Assembly: GCA_030524635.1 (NCBI GenBank)
Contig: JAUNGG010000006.1
Location: forward strand, 31,442 to 95,441
Source: Lachnospiraceae bacterium
GTDB lineage: Bacteria; Bacillota; Clostridia; Lachnospirales; Lachnospiraceae
Length of the DNA: 64,000 bases
Reading direction: 5' to 3'
In this document: positions 17,362 through 26,449 of the stretch, in pieces
Layout: each line of letters starts with the position of its first letter
How positions within the stretch are numbered: the stretch's first letter is position 1
The notes under the pieces: generated by a model
The model's database searches: none
Seen by the model: the letters and a program-made list of their open reading frames with translations, nothing else
Told to the model about the DNA's origin: nothing
Made by a program: the position numbers and the translations under genes

Positions 17362-18166
17362 TGCCGTACACCCCCAGACAGACTGTCATCAGTACCCGCC
17401 CTACAATCGTTCCATACATCATCCCGAAAAATCCAGGAGAAGCCTTATCAATATAAAAAATCAGGAAAAACGGAATCAGATTCATGATCTTTTGTTCCAG
17501 CTTCTTGGAGGCCGTCATATTCATGATTTCCTCCCGCACCTGTGCCTTATCCCGGATCACACCGGCGGTGTGATTGATGATCGCCACCAGATCACCGCCG
17601 CTTCTCTTTGCCGCTTTAAAAACCTGGGCGAAGTTCCTCACATCTTCCAGACCGCTGCGGTCTGCAAATTCAAAAAATACCTGCTCCACCGTCTGATTCA
17701 TCCGAATCTGGCGGACCATCCCGGAAAATTCCCGGTTGATCATCCCCTCTGCTCCATAAAGCATATCCAGCTCCTGACTGCTGTTGGCCAGTGCATTCTC
17801 AATGGAATATCCAGCGCTTAAATTCGCCGCAAGGATCAGGATTCCTTCCTTAAACTGCTGATTCAGCCGGAATAATCTTGCCTCCTTCAAATGCTTTCTG
17901 TGAAACAACGGATACAAAAGCCCCAATGGAAGCAGCAGCAAAAACATCACTGCACTTCGATAAAACGCGTAGGAGATCAACGCACATACCCCGGCACCTT
18001 CTCCTCCATATAAGATCCATTCTGATGGCGTCAAGTGGTATTCCTCATAATTCAAAGCCTGCTGCCCACAGCTTTTCCCTTCTGGTAAGCTGCCCCACGG
18101 AAACCAGCCTGCCTTCCACGGCATCTTTCGTGCCGTATGTACCTTTCGCTTCATTTTTTCCGGCAT
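17318..18166 (-). CDS. tadB: TadB-like type II secretion F domain protein
   Basis: A 282-residue membrane platform protein. It has two hydrophobic segments near 60-95, then the T2SSF domain (FKEGILILAANLSAGYSIEN and VRNFAQVFKAAKRSGGDLVA), with Ser-Gly-Gly-Asp-Leu as the family hallmark, and C-terminal helices. Two starts are possible: ATG at 18166 with GGAGG 6 nt upstream (122-nt overlap with cpaF), or TTG at 18055, which would give an 11-nt overlap and a length closer to other TadB proteins. I kept the longer form. It is followed by tadC with a 44-nt overlap. Confidence 0.85.
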   Translation of the reverse strand: MPEKMKRKVHTARKMPWKAGWFPWGSLPEGKSCGQQALNYEEYHLTPSEWILYGGEGAGVCALISYAFYRSAVMFLLLLPLGLLYPLFHRKHLKEARLFRLNQQFKEGILILAANLSAGYSIENALANSSQELDMLYGAEGMINREFSGMVRQIRMNQTVEQVFFEFADRSGLEDVRNFAQVFKAAKRSGGDLVAIINHTAGVIRDKAQVREEIMNMTASKKLEQKIMNLIPFFLIFYIDKASPGFFGMMYGTIVGRVLMTVCLGVYGIAFWLSKRILDIPI

Positions 18167-19496
18167 TTCCTCCTCCCTGGAAGCCTTCCCTGCCCCTTTC
18201 GTTCTTCTGCTCCCCCATCACCTCCTCCCGAAAGGTGAACAGCGGATTCAGCCGGATCTCTCCCTGGTCCATTCCAATCACCTCCACAATATCCAGCACT
18301 CTCCGGCTCCTGTCCCGAAGCCGGCCAAGCTGGACGATCACATCAATAGCCGCACAGATCTGGCTTCGGATCGCTGTCAGCGGAAGCTCCGCCGCCATTA
18401 AAACCATAGATTCCAGTCGGGACAGCATATCCTTTGGACTGTTTGCGTGGCCGGTTCCCATACCGCTGTGCCCTGTATTAAAGGCAGTCAGAAGATCAAA
18501 GGCCTCGCCGGAACGAACCTCGCCCACGATGATTCGAGAAGGATTCATCCGGAGAGCTGCCCGGATCAGATCCCGTATGGTTACCGCGCCCTCTCCCTCT
18601 CCATTGGCATTGCGGGATTCCAGCCGGACCAGATTGGGCACCTGCTGGATCTGAAGCTCTGCTGAATCCTCTATGGTGATCACTCGTTCTTCCTCCGGGA
18701 TAAAGGCAGAAAGGGCATTCAGAAAGGTACTTTTTCCTGAGTTGGTTCCTCCGCTGATAAAGATATTATAGCCGGATGCCACCAGTACCTTTAAAAAAGC
18801 TGCCGCCTCCTCTGTGATTGACTGGTACTGGATCAGCTTCTCCATGGTGATCGGCTCCGGGAATTTTCGAATGGTAACAGCCGGACCATCCAGCGCAATC
18901 GGCGGAAGCACTACATGCACCCGGGAACCATCCTCCAGCCGGGCATCTACGATGGGGGATGACACATTTACCATTCGGTTCACCCGGCTTACGATCTGCT
19001 GGATCATATCCTCCAGCTGCTCCTCACTGTCAAAGCACCGATCCCACAGCATGGTCTGGCCCCGGCGCTCAATAAAGATCTGCTTCCTGCCATTCACCAT
19101 GATCTCTGTAATCTGGTCGTCATCTATCAGCTCCTGCAAAATTCCCAGGCGCCGAAAGGAATCAAACAGCCGGGTTCGGAGATCCATCTTTTCTTTTAGA
19201 GAGATAAACTCCTGTTTTCCAATCTCCAGCACCTCATGATCGATGATCTCCCACAATTCCTCATCGCTCAATCCCCGCCGGCTCTCAATCTCCTCCATGA
19301 TCTTTCGCTGCAGGCAGCAGCGGAGTGATTTCGTGCGGTTTTCCTGCCACTCCCGGCCTTCGCTTTCTTTTGAGCTGGTTTGCCGGCCTCTTCCCTCTTC
19401 TTGACAGCTTTCCCGGCCCCTGCTTTCTTCTTCTATTTCATCTGTTTTCCTGATCGGCTTCTTCCTTCCTCCAATCCCTCGCTTTTCTGCTTCCAT
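18045..19496 (-). CDS. cpaF: CpaF/TadA family secretion ATPase
   Basis: A 483-residue hexameric ATPase that powers Flp pilus assembly. A charged low-complexity N-terminal 60 residues precedes the domain beginning near LRCCLQRKIMEEIESRRGLS. Walker A is GGTNSGKST (about residue 250), the Asp box follows (ITIEDSAELQIQ), Walker B is RIIVGEVRSGEA, and the His box is STGH-like (FNTGHSGMGTGHANS). It is the usual length for CpaF. It is preceded by cpaE with an 87-nt gap and overlaps tadB. Confidence 0.93.
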   Translation of the reverse strand: MEAEKRGIGGRKKPIRKTDEIEEESRGRESCQEEGRGRQTSSKESEGREWQENRTKSLRCCLQRKIMEEIESRRGLSDEELWEIIDHEVLEIGKQEFISLKEKMDLRTRLFDSFRRLGILQELIDDDQITEIMVNGRKQIFIERRGQTMLWDRCFDSEEQLEDMIQQIVSRVNRMVNVSSPIVDARLEDGSRVHVVLPPIALDGPAVTIRKFPEPITMEKLIQYQSITEEAAAFLKVLVASGYNIFISGGTNSGKSTFLNALSAFIPEEERVITIEDSAELQIQQVPNLVRLESRNANGEGEGAVTIRDLIRAALRMNPSRIIVGEVRSGEAFDLLTAFNTGHSGMGTGHANSPKDMLSRLESMVLMAAELPLTAIRSQICAAIDVIVQLGRLRDRSRRVLDIVEVIGMDQGEIRLNPLFTFREEVMGEQKNERGREGFQGGGNAGKNEAKGTYGTKDAVEGRLVSVGQLTRREKLWAAGFEL

Positions 19497-19583
19497 CGCC
19501 TATTTCCCTCCCGTTTTCCCAGCTTTTTCTATCCTCTCTTCGATTTTGCCCAGACCTTGTTTCCGTTTTTTCTCTGATTCTTC

Positions 19584-20591
19584 TCAGCTCCAAACCTGCT
19601 TCCCCTTTAAAAGCTGCCTCACAAAATCCCCCAGCTCGCCCCACAGAAGCTGATCCAGATAATTCTTCTGTCCGCCGAATCCATTGTGATAAGGCAGCTT
19701 CAGCTTCTGGGTCTTATCCATCAGTCCGCTGTGTCCGGAGGCAGCTGCATACTCCTCAAATTCCTGGATCTTCGCCGCAGACATCCAATCCTGCTTGGTG
19801 GGCATATAGATCCCGTCGCAGACCTCCAGTACGCTGACTGCCTTCTTCCCAAATTGCCCCAGATCCACCACAATCACCTCGTAAATCCCCTCGCCTGCAA
19901 GCTGGCACAAAAGCTCCGCCATCTGCTCGCCGCTGACCTGGCACAGATCCTCCGGGTAACGGACCGGCATAATATAATCCAGATTATCCCAGCTGTACAC
20001 CAGAGATTTCAGCCTGGCCCAGCTGCATCCACCCTGACTGTAGTAATACAGCACATCAGAAAAATCACCTGGCCCCGATTGTCCCATCAGCTTCCGAAAG
20101 CCGGAGCAATCCTCCAGACTGAGGTACAGCACACGGCTGTCCTTCGCCAGTACCTGCCCCAGCGTCAAGGCAAACGAGGTCTTCAAGCATCGATTTACCG
20201 GCGAATATACACCGATCAGAGTACTCTTATTTCCAAGGACAGCTACTGCGGGCTGGACCGGCCGGGTGCAGTAGCATGCCATCACCTCCCGGATAATGCT
20301 GTCTGCAGACTGATACTTATACACACTGGGCGTCTCCCCTGCAGCAGAAACGATCTCCCCATCTGACAACAGCATCACCTGCCCGGCTCTCACACCTTCC
20401 GCTTCCGCCTTCATTCTGCTGTCGATCAGTAAGATCTCAACCGGATTTTCCTCTGCAAATGCCTTCAGCCGCTCCATGCTGGTAAATGCCATCACGGTAA
20501 ACGGCACCTTCTCCCGCTGGTTTGCCGCCTCTGCAAACCGGTCTGCAAAAAACGGGTCCACATCAAAAACTGCCATAATCCTCTTCTTCAT
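19584..20591 (-). CDS. CpaE/TadZ-like ATPase with degenerate P-loop
   Basis: A 335-residue protein from the ATG at 20591, which AAGGAGG 11 nt upstream supports. The N-terminal receiver-like part (MKKRIMAVFDVDPFFADRFA, ILLIDSR) is followed by a MinD/ParA-like domain whose P-loop is altered: IGVYSPVNRCLKTSFALTLG keeps Lys-Thr-Ser but not the signature glycines. VIVVDLG is the Walker B-like strand. TadZ/CpaE proteins position pilus assembly sites. It follows the prepilin peptidase closely. Confidence 0.8.
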   Translation of the reverse strand: MKKRIMAVFDVDPFFADRFAEAANQREKVPFTVMAFTSMERLKAFAEENPVEILLIDSRMKAEAEGVRAGQVMLLSDGEIVSAAGETPSVYKYQSADSIIREVMACYCTRPVQPAVAVLGNKSTLIGVYSPVNRCLKTSFALTLGQVLAKDSRVLYLSLEDCSGFRKLMGQSGPGDFSDVLYYYSQGGCSWARLKSLVYSWDNLDYIMPVRYPEDLCQVSGEQMAELLCQLAGEGIYEVIVVDLGQFGKKAVSVLEVCDGIYMPTKQDWMSAAKIQEFEEYAAASGHSGLMDKTQKLKLPYHNGFGGQKNYLDQLLWGELGDFVRQLLKGKQVWS

Positions 20592-20626
20592 CCAGTACCA
20601 TGCCTCCTTAAATAAATTCCATTTTT

Positions 20627-21163
20627 TTACATTCCGTATCCATAAGAAACTACCAGCCCCAAAAATAAACAAAATCCTAGGGGCAGCGCCACATCCTTAC
20701 CGTCCCGTTCCGGCACGTAATATGCAATTATCCGCTTCTCATGAAATACCCGCCCGACATAGGCAGTCAGATACCGAATCCGCTCCTGCAAAAGCCCTCT
20801 CCTAAGCAGCCTTCCCAGAGACCAGCCGGCTCCCATCAGCATCCCGGCTCCGATTACCCGGAGACCGGATGAAAAACCAAGATATCCGCAGATCAGGGCC
20901 ATACATTTAATATCACCGGCACCTATCATACGGCAAAGAAAAAATAGAAAAAGTAAGCCAACTGCAGCAACGCTCCGGACCAGATATCCGGCCGCCGCCA
21001 GCCAGCTGCTGCGGACAAACACGCCAAACCCGATGATGTACCAGAACATCAGCCATCGGTTTGGGATCCGCCCGGCCCATAAATCCCACAGGCCCGCCGC
21101 AGCAAGGCAGATCAGTAAGCTGCATTTCAGCAGCAATGAATGAGTCATCATTCCATTAAACAT
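20627..21163 (-). CDS. A24 prepilin peptidase (TadV/CpaA type)
   Basis: A 178-residue integral membrane protein. Both catalytic aspartates are in typical context: GLWDLWAGRIPNRW near residue 25 and MIGAGDIKCMALICGYLGF near residue 100. It removes leader peptides from Flp and TadE-type proteins. It is the promoter-proximal gene of the pilus operon, 65 nt downstream of a consensus promoter. It has about 100 residues less than PilD because the N-terminal methylase domain is absent, as in CpaA. See also the second A24 enzyme at 12295. Confidence 0.88.
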   Translation of the reverse strand: MFNGMMTHSLLLKCSLLICLAAAGLWDLWAGRIPNRWLMFWYIIGFGVFVRSSWLAAAGYLVRSVAAVGLLFLFFLCRMIGAGDIKCMALICGYLGFSSGLRVIGAGMLMGAGWSLGRLLRRGLLQERIRYLTAYVGRVFHEKRIIAYYVPERDGKDVALPLGFCLFLGLVVSYGYGM

Positions 21164-21234
21164 ATTCCGGTTGCACCTGACCTTCCTGGCAGGTACTGGA
21201 TATTATTTGGATATTTTTTCCATCTGTTGTTTTT

Positions 21235-21263
21235 ATTATCCCACAAAACAAAATGTTTGTCAA
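21235..21263 (-). promoter_or_regulatory. tad operon promoter
   Basis: On the minus strand, TTGACA (21263-21258), a 17-nt spacer and GATAAT (21240-21235) form a near-perfect housekeeping promoter 70-100 nt ahead of the first pilus gene. Confidence 0.8.
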
Positions 21264-21386
21264 CTACTTCTTACAATATTTTACATGTATACAATATTCA
21301 CTTTGGATAGGCAGTTGACTCTTTAAAGCCTCACATTTTTTGTCTATTTTAACGATTTTTTGCCTTTAAATTCTATTTCAGATACA

Positions 21387-21415
21387 TTGACTGCCTAAAA
21401 TATCCATGATAGAAT
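21387..21415 (+). promoter_or_regulatory. arsR promoter
   Basis: TTGACT (21387-21392), 17 nt, then TAGAAT (21410-21415). The predicted start point is next to the palindrome at 21423. Confidence 0.75.
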
Positions 21416-21422
21416 ACTTTTA

Positions 21423-21438
21423 GTTTAAATTTTTAAAC
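21423..21438 (+). promoter_or_regulatory. Candidate autoregulatory operator of the ArsR-type regulator
   Basis: A perfect palindrome GTTTAAA-TT-TTTAAAC covers the predicted transcription start, where a bound repressor would block initiation. AT-rich 7-bp arms fit ArsR-family sites, but binding is not shown. Confidence 0.5.
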
Positions 21439-21487
21439 CAAGCAAGCGGAACTGGCTGATGCCAGGGATCAAGGAGGTGAGGCTGTA

Positions 21488-21811
21488 TTGACGTCCGCAG
21501 AAGAAATTCAGATGACGTTTAAAGAGTGTATGCCGCTTTTTATCGCATTAGGAGATGAAGTCCGGTTAACGATTCTCGGGGCACTGGCAAAGGATATGCT
21601 GTCTCACAGATCCGGAATGAATGTAAACCAGATCACCGAAATGACCAGCCTTTCCCGGCCTGCAATCTCCCATCATTTAAAAATTTTAAAGGAGGCCGGA
21701 CTGATCAACAGCCGTCAGGAGGGAACTGCGAATTACTATTATCTGACCATTGCAGATTCCACCCGGACCCTGATGAATTTAGGATTCCGCCTCCAGGAAT
21801 TTTTGGCGTAA
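21488..21811 (+). CDS. ArsR/SmtB-family transcriptional regulator
   Basis: A 107-residue winged-helix protein: MFIALGDEVRLTILGAL-type N-terminus (here LFIALGDEVRLTILGALAKD), recognition helix TSLSRPAISHHLKILKEAGL and a wing RQEGTANYYYLTI. It has no ELCVCDL-type metal-binding cysteines, so it is probably not a classical metal sensor. The start is TTG, 7 nt after AAGGAGGTGAGG. It lies upstream of a YaaL-like gene and two glucan-acting enzymes; control of these is possible but unproven. Confidence 0.9.
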   Translation: MTSAEEIQMTFKECMPLFIALGDEVRLTILGALAKDMLSHRSGMNVNQITEMTSLSRPAISHHLKILKEAGLINSRQEGTANYYYLTIADSTRTLMNLGFRLQEFLA

Positions 21812-21946
21812 TGATACATAATTTCCCATGTTTTCGCCATACTTTTCCTGTAAAACGTTAAGCAGTTTCAAACGGATGCCAACGGTTCGTTGCCATTCCG
21901 ATCTGCAGGAAAAATCAGGAAAACAAACAGGAAAGGATGACAGATT

Positions 21947-22219
21947 ATGCCTATATTTTTCACAGGAACTCACCAGAAACACAAGATGATTTCCAGCCCG
22001 GATCTGCTTCGGCTTCGGGCTCAGATCGATCAGACAAAGGAGGAGATCAATGCCGCCAGAAACCATTTTGAACAGGCCGTTGACCCTACTCTGATCGACT
22101 GCTATATCTATGAGATCAATGCCGCACAGCTTCGCTATCAGTTTTTGCTGCGGCGTTTTAAGGCTGCGGAGCATATCTTAAGTCATAATTACGACATCAC
22201 AGGAGGATTTTTATCATGA
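21947..22219 (+). CDS. DUF2508 (YaaL-like) small protein
   Basis: A 90-residue helical protein of the YaaL type: LRLRAQIDQTKEEINAARNH, then FEQAVDPTLIDCYIYEINAA and LRYQFLLRRFKAAE. The function is unknown in the family; in Bacillus it is near recR. The ATG follows AGGAAAGG. Its stop overlaps the start of the GH13 gene by four bases (ATGA), so the two are translationally coupled. Confidence 0.75.
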   Translation: MPIFFTGTHQKHKMISSPDLLRLRAQIDQTKEEINAARNHFEQAVDPTLIDCYIYEINAAQLRYQFLLRRFKAAEHILSHNYDITGGFLS

Positions 22220-23550
22220 GTACTTGGTACGAAAAGGCAGTTTTTTATCATATGTATCCGCTGGGCATGACCGGTGCCCCAAAGCAGAATACGGAAGAAA
22301 CCATCGTGGACCGCTTTGAAGAGCTGGATCAGTGGATTCCTCATATCCAGTCTCTGGGATGCAGCGCGATCTACATCGGCCCCCTTTTCGAATCCTCAAC
22401 CCATGGCTATGACACCAGAGACTATAAGCTGGTGGACCGCCGGTTAGGTGATAATGACAGCTTTAAAAAGTTTGTATCCCTCTGCCATGAGGCCGGCATC
22501 AAGGTGGTGGTGGACGGGGTGTTTAACCACACCGGGCGGGAATTTTTTGCCTTCCGCGACATTCAGGAGCGGCGCTGGGATTCCCCCTATAAGGACTGGT
22601 ATAAAGGCATTAACTTCGACTGGGGCTCTCCTCTGGGGGACAGTTTCGGCTATGAGGCATGGCAGGGCCACTACGAGCTTCCCTGCTTAAACTTGTGGAA
22701 TCCGGCAGTCAAGCAGTACCTTTTTGAGGTGATTCAGTTCTGGATGGATGTGTTCGATATCGATGGAATCCGCCTGGACTGCGCTAATGTTTTAGACTTT
22801 GGATTTATGAAGGAGCTGCGCCAGGCCACATCCTCTATGAAGGAGGATTTCTGGCTCATGGGCGAGGTGATCCACGGCGATTATTCCCGCTGGGTGAACC
22901 AGGAAATGCTTCATTCCGTGACGAATTACGAGCTGCATAAGAGCCTTTATTCTGGCTTCAATGATCACAATTTCTTCGAGATCGCCCACAATGTCCGCCG
23001 ACTGGAAGCCATCCACCGGAAGCTTTACACCTTCGTAGACAACCATGACGAGGACCGCATTGCCAGCAAGCTCCGGAACAAGGCCCATCTGATCCCGGTT
23101 TACACCTGCCTCTTTACTCTGCCTGGCATTCCATCTATTTACTACGGCGGAGAATGGGGGATTGAAGGAACCCGTACCCGAACCAGCGATGAAGCGCTGC
23201 GCCCGGCCCTGACCCCCGCTCAGGATCAGGAGCTGCACAATGAATTAACCGACTGGATCTCCGCCTTAGGCAAGATCCATCAGGAAAATCCAGAGTTCCA
23301 TGACGGCATTTATCAGGAGCTTCTCCTGACGAACCGCCAGTATGCATTTGCCCGCAGGGCAGACAGAAGTATCTGCATCACTGCAGTAAATAATGACGAT
23401 CAGAATGCCACGGTCTACGTGCCCGTTCCAATCCACGCTTCCACAGCAGAAAACCTGATGGACGGCAGCACGCTTCCCATCGAAAACGGCAAAATTATGA
23501 TCGAATTACAAGGCAATTGGGGAGTTGTCTTAAAGATAAGGGAGGAATAA
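22216..23550 (+). CDS. GH13 alpha-amylase family glycosidase (maltodextrin-acting)
   Basis: A 444-residue cytoplasmic GH13 enzyme with no signal peptide. The four conserved regions are visible: VVVDGVFNH (Asp100, His105), GIRLDCAN (nucleophile Asp188), LMGEVIHG (acid/base Glu217) and FVDNHDEDR (transition-state Asp278). Its compact size and short C-terminal beta domain suggest cyclomaltodextrinase- or alpha-glucosidase-like action on glycogen-derived oligosaccharides. It is coupled to the YaaL-like gene and lies 6 nt upstream of glgB. Confidence 0.92.
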   Translation: MSTWYEKAVFYHMYPLGMTGAPKQNTEETIVDRFEELDQWIPHIQSLGCSAIYIGPLFESSTHGYDTRDYKLVDRRLGDNDSFKKFVSLCHEAGIKVVVDGVFNHTGREFFAFRDIQERRWDSPYKDWYKGINFDWGSPLGDSFGYEAWQGHYELPCLNLWNPAVKQYLFEVIQFWMDVFDIDGIRLDCANVLDFGFMKELRQATSSMKEDFWLMGEVIHGDYSRWVNQEMLHSVTNYELHKSLYSGFNDHNFFEIAHNVRRLEAIHRKLYTFVDNHDEDRIASKLRNKAHLIPVYTCLFTLPGIPSIYYGGEWGIEGTRTRTSDEALRPALTPAQDQELHNELTDWISALGKIHQENPEFHDGIYQELLLTNRQYAFARRADRSICITAVNNDDQNATVYVPVPIHASTAENLMDGSTLPIENGKIMIELQGNWGVVLKIREE

Positions 23551-23556
23551 ATTATT

Positions 23557-25458
23557 ATGGCAAAAAAGAAAAAACAGGCAGGCACCGGCTTTATCACAGA
23601 GATGGACCGCTACCTGTTTGGAAACGGCACCCATTATGAAATTTATAATAAATTAGGTGCCCATCCGCAGACTTACGAAGGAAAAAACGGCATGTATTTT
23701 GCAGTCTGGGCGCCCCACGCCGCAGCAGTCAGCTTAGTCTGCGACCGCAATAACTGGATGCCGGATCAGAATCCTATGAAGATGCTGGAAACCTCCGGCA
23801 TCTGGGAGGTTTTCATCCCGGATATGGGATACGGTGAGGTGTATAAATACGCCATCACCACCACTACCGGAAAGGTTTTATTTAAAGCAGATCCTTACGC
23901 CTTCAGCTCCGAGTACCGTCCCGGCACCGCTTCCGTTACTGCTGATATCGACCACTTTAAGTGGAGCGATTCTGCCTGGATGAAAAAGCGCACAGAGACA
24001 GATCCCTATAAGTCTCCTATGAGCATTTATGAGGTTCATTTAGGCTCCTGGAGAAAGAAAGAGCGGGAGGAGAAAGACGGCGTTTACACCTACAAGGAAG
24101 CCGCTCACGAGCTGGCAGATTATGTAAAGGAGATGGGTTATACTCATGTGGAGCTTTTGGGCATTGCAGAGCATCCATTTGACGGCTCCTGGGGCTACCA
24201 GGTAACCGGATATTTTGCTCCCACCTCCCGCTACGGAACTCCGCAGGAGTTTATGTATTTCGTCAATTATCTACATAAGAAGGGCATCGGCATTATCCTG
24301 GACTGGGTTCCGGCCCACTTCCCAAAGGATGCCCACGGACTGGCTGATTTCGATGGACAGCCGCTTTACGAATACGCCGATCCCCGTAAGGGCGAGCATC
24401 CGGACTGGGGCACCAAAGTATTTGACTACGAGAAAAATGAAGTAAAGAACTTCCTGATTTCCAATGCCATCTACTGGGTAGAAAAGTTCCATATCGATGG
24501 CCTTCGTGTGGATGCAGTGGCCTCCATGCTTTACCTGGACTACGGCCGCACTGCTGGCAACTGGGTTCCCAACAAATACGGCGGACATGAAAATCTGGAA
24601 GCCATCGAATTCTTCAAGCACTTAAACAGCGTTCTTACCGGCCGGAAAAACGGCGCGATCATGATCGCAGAAGAATCCACCGCATGGCCCAATGTGACGA
24701 AAAAGCCGGAAGACAATGGCCTGGGCTTCACCTTCAAGTGGAACATGGGCTGGATGCATGACTTCCTGGAATATATGAAGCTGGATCCATATTTCCGCAA
24801 ATACAACCACAATAAGATGACCTTCGGCCTCACTTATTTTACCAGTGAAAACTATATCCTGGTTCTGTCCCACGACGAGGTGGTTCACTTAAAATGCTCC
24901 ATGATCAACAAGATGCCCGGCATCTACGAGGATAAATTCGCCAACTTAAAGTGCGGCTACACCTTTATGCTGGGCCACCCCGGAAAGAAACTTTTATTCA
25001 TGGGACAGGATTTCGGACAGTGGCATGAATGGGATGAAAAGGTTTCCTTAGACTGGTATCTGACCGAAGAGGACCAGCACCGCTCCCTCCAGTCCTATGT
25101 AAAGGATCTTCTTCATTTATACAAAAAATATCCTGCCCTTTACCGCCAGGATAACGACTGGAACGGCTTCCAGTGGATCAATGCCAATGACGGCGACCGC
25201 AGCATCTTCTCCTTCATCCGCCGGGATGAAACCGGCAAGAGAAATCTGCTGTTCGTGATCAACTTCACCCCGATGGCACGGGACGACTACCGGGTAGGCG
25301 TTCCCAAAAAAGGCAGCTACAGCCTGATCCTGACCTCTCAGGACGGCCTCCTGCCAAAGGGAATCCCCTACAAAGCTGTAAAAGGTGAATGCGACGGCCA
25401 GCCCTTCTCCGTCAGCTATCCGCTCCCAGCATACGGAACAGCTGTATTCCGGTTCTAA
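23557..25458 (+). CDS. glgB: 1,4-alpha-glucan branching enzyme GlgB
   Basis: A 633-residue enzyme that makes alpha-1,6 branches in glycogen. An N-terminal CBM48-like domain (YFAVWAPHAAAVSLVCDRNN) is followed by the GH13 barrel: GIILDWVPAHFPKD, GLRVDAVASMLYLDYGR (nucleophile Asp), IMIAEESTAWP (acid/base Glu) and LSHDEVVH. A C-terminal beta domain ends YGTAVFRF. All catalytic parts are present and the length is normal. No glgA, glgC or glgP is in the window. A terminator follows. Confidence 0.95.
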   Translation: MAKKKKQAGTGFITEMDRYLFGNGTHYEIYNKLGAHPQTYEGKNGMYFAVWAPHAAAVSLVCDRNNWMPDQNPMKMLETSGIWEVFIPDMGYGEVYKYAITTTTGKVLFKADPYAFSSEYRPGTASVTADIDHFKWSDSAWMKKRTETDPYKSPMSIYEVHLGSWRKKEREEKDGVYTYKEAAHELADYVKEMGYTHVELLGIAEHPFDGSWGYQVTGYFAPTSRYGTPQEFMYFVNYLHKKGIGIILDWVPAHFPKDAHGLADFDGQPLYEYADPRKGEHPDWGTKVFDYEKNEVKNFLISNAIYWVEKFHIDGLRVDAVASMLYLDYGRTAGNWVPNKYGGHENLEAIEFFKHLNSVLTGRKNGAIMIAEESTAWPNVTKKPEDNGLGFTFKWNMGWMHDFLEYMKLDPYFRKYNHNKMTFGLTYFTSENYILVLSHDEVVHLKCSMINKMPGIYEDKFANLKCGYTFMLGHPGKKLLFMGQDFGQWHEWDEKVSLDWYLTEEDQHRSLQSYVKDLLHLYKKYPALYRQDNDWNGFQWINANDGDRSIFSFIRRDETGKRNLLFVINFTPMARDDYRVGVPKKGSYSLILTSQDGLLPKGIPYKAVKGECDGQPFSVSYPLPAYGTAVFRF

Positions 25459-25480
25459 CTATATCTGCAAGCAAACTTCA

Positions 25481-25512
25481 GGACTCTCCCATCACATCGG
25501 AGAGTCCTTTTC
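25481..25512 (+). terminator. glgB terminator
   Basis: GGACTCTCC / GGAGAGTCC 9-bp stem (25481-25489, 25499-25507) followed by TTTT. Confidence 0.88.
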
Positions 25513-25625
25513 CTATAACCCCCGCAAACTCTTCTTAACGAATAATTCATTAAAATGTAATAGGCACATCCCCCCAATCTGTTGTATAATCGTAATTATT
25601 CAGTAGATCTGCGCATTTGCTGCGC

Positions 25626-25652
25626 TGACCGTAAGATAACCCTCACAGTTAC
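25626..25652 (+). repeat. 27-nt palindromic repeat, partial copy C
   Basis: Shares the right half ACCCTCACAGTTAC with copy A; the left arm is degraded. It lies about 40 nt downstream of a TATAAT box (25585-25590), upstream of the response-regulator gene. Confidence 0.5.
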
Positions 25653-25723
25653 GTATAATCAATCTATCCTGAACATTTTATGTCAAGCACAAAACATCCA
25701 TTTTATATAAAGGAGGACCTACT

Positions 25724-26419
25724 ATGGCAAATATCTTAGTATGCGACGACGACAAACAAATCGTAGAGGCCATCGACATCTATCTGACCGGCGAAGGCTT
25801 TCATGTAATAAAGGCATATGACGGTGAAGAAGCCCTGCAGCTGTTAGGCACCAATCAGGTGGATCTGCTGATCCTGGACGTTATGATGCCCGGCCTGGAC
25901 GGCATCCGCACCACCTTAAAGGTACGGGAAACCAGCAGCATTCCGATCATCATCCTGTCGGCGAAATCCGAGGATACCGATAAGATCCTTGGCTTAAATA
26001 TCGGCGCAGATGACTATATCACCAAGCCCTTTAACCCCTTAGAGCTGATGGCCCGGGTAAAATCTCAGCTGCGCCGCTACACCCAGCTGGGCAATCTAAA
26101 CCAGCAGTCGGCCGGACAGGTATATAAATGCGGCGGTCTGCAGATCAACGATGATAATAAGGAAGTAACGGTAGACGGCGACCCGATCAAGCTGACTCCC
26201 ATCGAGTACAACATCCTCCTTCTTTTGGTAAAGAATGCAGGGAAGGTATTTTCCATCGATGAGATCTATGAGCAGATCTGGAATGAGGAAGCCATCGGAG
26301 CGGACAACACGGTAGCCGTTCACATCCGCCATATCCGGGAAAAAATCGAGATCAATCCCAGAGAGCCGCGCTACTTAAAGGTTGTGTGGGGTGTGGGCTA
26401 TAAGATCGAGAAGCAGTAA
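25724..26419 (+). CDS. OmpR/PhoB-family response regulator
   Basis: A 231-residue protein. The receiver has acidic pocket Asp9/Asp10, phospho-acceptor Asp52 (LLILDVMMPG) and switch residues ending in DDYITKPF. The C-terminal winged helix is near residues 130-231 (LTPIEYNILLLLVKNAGKVF and AVHIRHIREKIE). The sequence is closest in feel to VanR-like regulators. Start ATG follows AAAGGAGG. It is 30 nt upstream of its histidine kinase. Confidence 0.94.
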   Translation: MANILVCDDDKQIVEAIDIYLTGEGFHVIKAYDGEEALQLLGTNQVDLLILDVMMPGLDGIRTTLKVRETSSIPIIILSAKSEDTDKILGLNIGADDYITKPFNPLELMARVKSQLRRYTQLGNLNQQSAGQVYKCGGLQINDDNKEVTVDGDPIKLTPIEYNILLLLVKNAGKVFSIDEIYEQIWNEEAIGADNTVAVHIRHIREKIEINPREPRYLKVVWGVGYKIEKQ

Positions 26420-26449
26420 GGAAAACAAACCATACTTTAGGAGATTAAT

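Larger units (their letters stand above)
21164..21487. other. Divergent intergenic region between tad operon and arsR
   Basis: 324 nt without genes. It holds the minus-strand tad promoter (21235-21263), a plus-strand arsR promoter (21387-21415), a candidate operator (21423-21438), and an inverted pair GGATAGGCAGT (21305-21315) and ACTGCCTAAAATATCC (21390-21405). I saw nothing else. Confidence 0.7.
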
